Positions 60,456 through 64,000 of a stretch of 64,000 nt of DNA are shown here, piece by piece. The translations under genes were made by a program, and so were the position numbers. Source of the DNA: Microbacterium sp. Se63.02b. GTDB lineage: Bacteria; Actinomycetota; Actinomycetes; Actinomycetales; Microbacteriaceae. The notes under the pieces were generated by a model. That model had not been told where the DNA came from. It saw nothing but the letters and a program-made list of their open reading frames with translations, and did not search any database. The stretch spans positions 3,038,001 through 3,102,000 of the forward strand of contig NZ_CP050453.1 of NCBI RefSeq assembly GCF_014171575.1. Reading direction: 5' to 3'. Within the stretch, counting starts at the first letter, position 1. The number at the start of each line of letters is the position of its first letter.

Positions 60456-61429
60456 TCAAGGCGGGGAGATGTTGAACGCAGCGAGACGAGCGGCGAGGGC
60501 GGCGGGCGTCCTGATGTGCTCGGCTCCCCATCGGGCGAAGCGCCATTGTGTTCGACCGCGGATCCAATCCTCCCGCTGCTTCTCGGCGAGCAGCACCTGG
60601 TCGAGAGAGCGCCCCGATCGCATCGCCTCGTCGAGGTACTTCGTCTTGCCGTCGAACTCCCCGAAGCTTCTGACGTCGGCGAGCCCGAAATCGACGAGAT
60701 AGCGACTGCCATCAGGGCCATCGATCGGCACCTGCAGTTCGGGCGCAGCGAACCCGAGCGTGTGCAGGTGCAGCCGGCTCACGCTCTCGCCCGGGAGTTG
60801 CGCCCGCCCGTCGGCGAACGCCGCCACCCAACGGGCCCGACGGATCCCTCGCGCTCCGGTCGCCTCCTCCAGCCTGCCCGCGAGGCCACGGCGCCAGGAC
60901 AGGACGGCATCCATGTCCCACCCCGCTGCCGCAGGGCCATCTGTCGTTCTGCGGCATCCGCGAGCGCCACGGCGGCCCCCACGGGCAGGAAGCGCACGGC
61001 ATCGAAAACGGTTCGTGACAGCGAGGTGCATCGGATGCCGGCGCGCACGACCACATCCGATGCCGGGAGCGGCGCGACATGGCGGAGCACATCGGGTGCG
61101 CTCGATATCCGCCTCGGCGTCGGCGTCGTCATGTGCACCCGCGCGAGCCGTACCCCGTGAAGCGGCAGATCCCAGAGCACGGCAGCCGACGAGTGCGACA
61201 TGACCGCCGAACCCCGCGCGTCACGGGCCACCGCGATCACATGCGCGAGATGCTTCTCCTCTGCCCAGAGCGCCGTCCGGTCGACGGCATGCATGAACCA
61301 TCCGCGCCGGATGCCGACGAGTGAACCGTCCGCCAGCGCGGCCGCGATCCGCCGGTCCGTCCATCCGTTCCGGAGAAGGTCTCTCCGCGAGCGGACGAGC
61401 TCGGACAGGACGGGCGCAGACGAGGTCAT
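60456..61429 (-). CDS. AbiEi-antitoxin-like N-terminus with DUF559/PD-(D/E)XK-type C-terminus (frame change)
   Basis: Protein type common in actinobacteria. The N-terminal winged helix ([27 protein letters not shown]) resembles the AbiEi antitoxin domain; the C-terminus [15 protein letters not shown] followed by GEFDGKTKY resembles Vsr-like nuclease folds with D, E and K in order. The frame changes near 60925; one base gives 324 residues. Function is unknown: it may be a lone DNA-binding nuclease-fold protein, not a working toxin-antitoxin pair, as no AbiEii partner is present. Repeat elements flank it. Confidence 0.72.
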
Positions 61430-61530
61430 GCCTCATGGTGCCTCTCGCCGCCGTTCCGTCTCACGTCGTCCCCAACCTCCCGATCTTCTCGCGCTCCAGC
61501 CTCGTCCGTGGAGGACGAGTGGCCACGCCC

Positions 61531-61616
61531 CGAGTGCACCGGATGTTCCCCAGCGCACGGGATACGCACGCGAATACACCGTGCGCTCGACAGGAAGCCG
61601 TGCGCTCGACAGGAAG
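61531..61616. repeat. Repeat element, copy 2
   Basis: Starts CGAGTGCACCGGATGTT and CAGCGCACGGGATA, then two perfect 19-base tandem units CCGTGCGCTCGACAGGAAG (61579-61597 and 61598-61616). Same order and direction as the copy at 60277-60360, with substitutions. It fills the gap between the AbiEi-like gene and the YqaJ-like gene; I see no gene there. Confidence 0.6.
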
Positions 61617-61682
61617 CGGGCGGCAAGCGGAACGGGAAGGGCGGGGGCGGCGTGTGAGGGAAGGAGGGTCGGCGGACGGGGT

Positions 61683-61688
61683 TAGGGT
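61683..61688 (+). promoter_or_regulatory. -10 box of the YqaJ-like gene (leaderless)
   Basis: TAGGGT ends six bases before the GTG at 61695; no ribosome-binding site. Confidence 0.45.
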
Positions 61689-61694
61689 CGAAGA

Positions 61695-62375
61695 GTGAAC
61701 CCGGAACTCGCAGCACGCATCGTCGCGGATTCACGCGACCGCGTGGCGTGGTTGCGGGCGCGATCTCGGGGCATCACCGCGACCGACGTCGCGGGTCTCA
61801 CCTCCGAGAAGTCCATCGCCAGGGCGGCCGACTCGAAGCTCGGCGGCGGCCCCCGCTTCGGCGGCAACGCGTACACCGATCACGGTCGACGGCGTGAGCC
61901 CGAGATCGCGGCCTGGGTCGCGGCGACGCACGGCATCCTCCCCTCGTCCGCCCTCTTCCGCGCCGAGGTCGAGCATCGTCACCTCGCCACGCCCGACGGC
62001 ATCGCGGTCGACGCGGACGGACGTGTGAAGCTCGCCGAGATCAAGACCACGAACAAGGCCTTCCGCGGCATCCCCCGCACGTATCTCCGCCAGGTGTGGT
62101 GGCAGCAGCATGTACTGGGAGCCGAACGCACGCTGTTCGTCTGGGAGGAGCACGTCGACTTCGCCCCGGTCCACGACGAGCCGCGCTGCGTGTGGATCGA
62201 CCGCGACGACCGTGAGATCGCGAAACTCGTGGCCCTCGCCACCGACCTGATCGACGAGCTCTACCGCCGCACCACCGGCCAGCAGGTCCCGAGCCGGATC
62301 GTGGATGCCGCGGCGAGCCGTCGCGAGCAGCTCCGTGAGCGCGATGCCTTCCGCGCGCTGGCCCTCGCCGACTGA
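61695..62375 (+). CDS. YqaJ-type (lambda-exonuclease-like) nuclease
   Basis: 226-residue protein with the YqaJ/lambda-exonuclease pattern: GITATDVAGL, YTDHGRRREPEIAAWV, the metal Asp in ATPDGIAVD, AEIKTTNK with the Glu-x-Lys pair, and YLRQVWWQQHVLGAE. YqaJ proteins are often phage recombinases, but no phage genes are nearby, so this is probably a resident chromosomal nuclease. GTG start directly after a -10 box. Intact. Confidence 0.85.
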   Translation: MNPELAARIVADSRDRVAWLRARSRGITATDVAGLTSEKSIARAADSKLGGGPRFGGNAYTDHGRRREPEIAAWVAATHGILPSSALFRAEVEHRHLATPDGIAVDADGRVKLAEIKTTNKAFRGIPRTYLRQVWWQQHVLGAERTLFVWEEHVDFAPVHDEPRCVWIDRDDREIAKLVALATDLIDELYRRTTGQQVPSRIVDAAASRREQLRERDAFRALALAD

Positions 62376-62404
62376 TCGAGCGCCCGACCGGCACCGCACC
62401 CCGC

Positions 62405-62902
62405 TCAGGTACAGGTGTTGTTGCCGCCGAGACCCAGCAGGCCACCGACCGACAGCGTGCGCGTCACAGCCGGCGATGCCCATGACGTCCCGGAGTAGAT
62501 GCTGTCGACGCGCACCGTGTTGGTCGAACCGAGAAGGCTGCCCAGGAGCGTGTTGAGCAGCCCGGAGCTGATGGTGGCCGAATAGGTGTACGGCCCCGTC
62601 CCGGTCTGCGTGACATTGGTGTTGTCGACCACCACATTGTTGATCGACAGCCGCTGCTGCACCTTCTGATACGGCGACGTCCACGTGATCGTGAAGCCCG
62701 TGAAGGTGCCCAGGAAGTTCGTGACCGTGCACGAGGTCACCGTGGGCGTCGAGAGTGTCGCCGCGGTGAAGGAGCCGGAGGCGTACTCGCTGTCGGTGAA
62801 GGCGGCATCCGTCAGCGGCACAGAAGGCGCGGACGCGATGCCGACGAGCACGGCGACTCCCACCAGGCCCGCAGCCAGACGTGCGCGTGTCGGCCGGCTC
62901 AT
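62405..62902 (-). CDS. SipW-dependent secreted protein
   Basis: 165-residue exported protein. The signal peptide (LAAGLVGVAVLVGIASAPSV) is followed by PLTDAAFTDSEYASGSFTAA, typical of proteins cut by SipW-type peptidases and related to TasA-like fibre proteins. The rest is Thr/Ser/Asn-rich with two Cys and repeated beta-type strands and ends NNTCT. It overlaps the preceding gene by ATGA and is third in a SipW operon. It could be a surface-fibre subunit; this is inference. Confidence 0.8.
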   Translation of the reverse strand: MSRPTRARLAAGLVGVAVLVGIASAPSVPLTDAAFTDSEYASGSFTAATLSTPTVTSCTVTNFLGTFTGFTITWTSPYQKVQQRLSINNVVVDNTNVTQTGTGPYTYSATISSGLLNTLLGSLLGSTNTVRVDSIYSGTSWASPAVTRTLSVGGLLGLGGNNTCT

Positions 62903-63528
62903 GGTGCACGCTCCTCGTCGGGTGCCGCTCTTCCGCGACGCCGTAGCAGCAGGGACGCCCCCAGAGCACGAGTGCCGCACCGGCGGCGACGGCCCACGGG
63001 GCGCCCGGTGGCATTCCGGTGGTCGCGAGGCCTCCGTCCGCCCCGATGCTGACCGTCTCCCCGCGCCCTGTGCGAGCACACGGACGTCGGTGCTGCCGGA
63101 ACCGTCCGCAGGATCGAGGACGATGTCGAGCCGGACGTGCGCGGTCTCGGTGTCCGCGATCTCGGCGAGCGGCACCTCGACACCGTCACGCGGGATGCTC
63201 CATCCGGTGCGCAGCTCGTCCGCGCCGCCCGGACACCCCGCCGGGGTCCACGCCTGCGAGCACAGGGAGATGTCCAGGAGGAGTCGGGCGTCTCCCCTGG
63301 CGCTGACGGCGATCCGCACCACCCGGGATCCGGGGCGCTCGCACTCACCGCGACGTCCCAGCGCACGGGCTGACCAGGGAGGAGACCGGCTGCCGCCTCC
63401 CAGTCGGCGACCGAGACGAGACGCAGCACGGATCCCTGGATGACCTGCGTCGACGGCGCCGCCCATGCGGTCGTCGGCAGCGCCGCCAGGACGACGGCGA
63501 GCGATGCGGCTGCGAGCACGCGTCTCAT
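62899..63528 (-). CDS. Secreted cell-surface protein of the SipW locus (three frame changes)
   Basis: Exported protein with a signal peptide (RRVLAAASLAVVLAALPTTAWA), an extracellular domain (VRIAVSARGDARLLLDISLCSQ; ETAHVRLDIVLDPADGSGST) and a C-terminal Gly/Ala-rich helix followed by a basic tail, as in wall-anchored proteins; near the helix ATTGMPPG may replace an LPxTG site. Frames change near 63320, 63070 and 62970; one base each gives 210 residues. ATGA overlaps at both ends tie it to sipW and the TasA-like gene. The function is unknown. Confidence 0.65.
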   Translation of the reverse strand: MRRVLAAASLAVVLAALPTTAWAAPSTQVIQGSVLRLVSVADWEAAAGLLPGQPVRWDVAVSASAPDPGWCGSPSAPGETPDSSWTSPCARRRGPRRGVRAARTSCAPDGASRVTVSRCRSPRSRTPRPRTSGSTSSSILRTVPAAPTSVCSHRARGDGQHRGGRRPRDHRNATGRPVGRRRRCGTRALGASLLLRRRGRAAPDEERAP

Positions 63529-64000
63529 GGCCCGTTCCCGTCGACATCGACCCCGCTCCGACCGGATCGGCGCGGCCAGAACGCCCACACCACCAGCGTC
63601 GTGGCCGCCACCGTCAACGAACCCAGCACGACGGGGTTGCCCATGCCCGCGACGATCAGCGCGATGCCGGGAACCGCGAACAGCACCGTGCGCACGGACG
63701 TGACGGGGTACGGGAAGGGGTCGTCGGCGGCGTTCGCATCCCCTCGCATCGTGATGATGCGTTCGTCGGCGGCCGCACCGGGCGCGATCGTCGTGACGCG
63801 GTGCGTCACCGGAAGCTCGCCGTCGCGATCCACGGTGACGACGTCGCCGACCTCGATCTCGCTCGCGGGCACACGCTGCACGACCGCGACGGCACCGGCG
63901 GGGATCGTCGGCGACATCGAGCCGGTGCGGAACATGATGAGCGTGATCTGCGCGGTGAAGGCGAGCACGACGAGCAGGATGCACACGGTGCCGGCGATCG
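63525..64000 (-). CDS. sipW: SipW-type signal peptidase I (start outside window)
   Basis: ER-type signal peptidase that cuts SipW-dependent exported proteins. Visible: a membrane helix (ILLVVLAFTAQITLIMF), the catalytic Ser in RTGSMSPTIPAG, the His in PVTHRV that replaces Lys in this type, and MRGDANAADD, then two C-terminal helices. The frame is open to the window edge, so the true start lies upstream. Its stop overlaps the next start as ATGA. Confidence 0.9.
   Translation of the reverse strand, partial: IAGTVCILLVVLAFTAQITLIMFRTGSMSPTIPAGAVAVVQRVPASEIEVGDVVTVDRDGELPVTHRVTTIAPGAAADERIITMRGDANAADDPFPYPVTSVRTVLFAVPGIALIVAGMGNPVVLGSLTVAATTLVVWAFWPRRSGRSGVDVDGNGP

Noticed and set aside
60456..61429. 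A toxin-antitoxin pair
   Set aside because: Only an AbiEi-like protein is present. No AbiEii-type nucleotidyltransferase gene lies next to it.

Overview
The window reads as chromosomal DNA of a high-GC actinobacterium, most likely a Microbacterium or close relative in the Microbacteriaceae. The evidence is the GC-rich third positions, the actinobacterial compact Tad locus beside topA, many start codons placed 6-7 bases after a TANNNT -10 box (leaderless transcripts), DUF4244/Rv3655c-type minor pilins, a SipW-dependent secretion locus and a daptide RiPP cluster of the kind first characterised in Microbacterium paraoxydans. The species assignment is inference.

Layout. 0-3.8 kb (minus): the N-terminal part of topA behind a compact Tad pilus operon. 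4.2-12.9 kb: acs, ridA, a class A penicillin-binding protein overlapping a phosphoesterase, tRNA-Pro, a VanZ-like protein, a HAD phosphatase and a DUF1295 membrane protein. 12.9-31.2 kb (minus): an FMN hydroxy-acid oxidase with its FadR-type regulator and twin operators, tdk, mqo, asd, lysC, an EamA exporter, recR-dnaX, a GH65 phosphorylase with beta-phosphoglucomutase, pta-ackA, a lysozyme-like protein and a rhomboid protease. An SRP RNA gene (ffs) lies at 31.9 kb. 32.1-36.5 kb (plus): a MoxR-DUF58-transglutaminase operon. 36.6-37.5 kb: trhO.

37.5-47.3 kb (minus) is the most distinctive region: a complete daptide-type RiPP operon. In transcription order it has two related recognition/accessory proteins, a class III aminotransferase, an iron-ADH-family oxidative decarboxylase, three very short precursor genes whose peptides all end in Thr, an N-methyltransferase, a membrane metalloprotease and a three-gene ABC exporter. 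By analogy with daptides, the C-terminal Thr would be oxidatively decarboxylated, transaminated and dimethylated, then the leader removed and the peptide exported.

47.5-59 kb: tRNA-Ser, an acetyltransferase, a PAP2 phosphatase, a Bcr/CflA efflux pump, the metB-cbs transsulfuration genes, a GDPD-like secreted protein with lost metal ligands, and a sugar ABC transporter divergent from a LacI regulator with three palindromic operators between them. 59-64 kb: rplJ-rplL with a leader, an AbiEi/DUF559-like protein bracketed by two related repeat elements, a YqaJ-type nuclease and the end of a SipW signal-peptidase locus.

About 20 genes, including dnaX, pta and ackA, switch reading frame once or more. 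Most joints lie in or beside short G or C runs and family similarity continues in the new frame. I read these as sequencing or assembly indels, not real pseudogenes, and give each such gene as one CDS spanning its frames.
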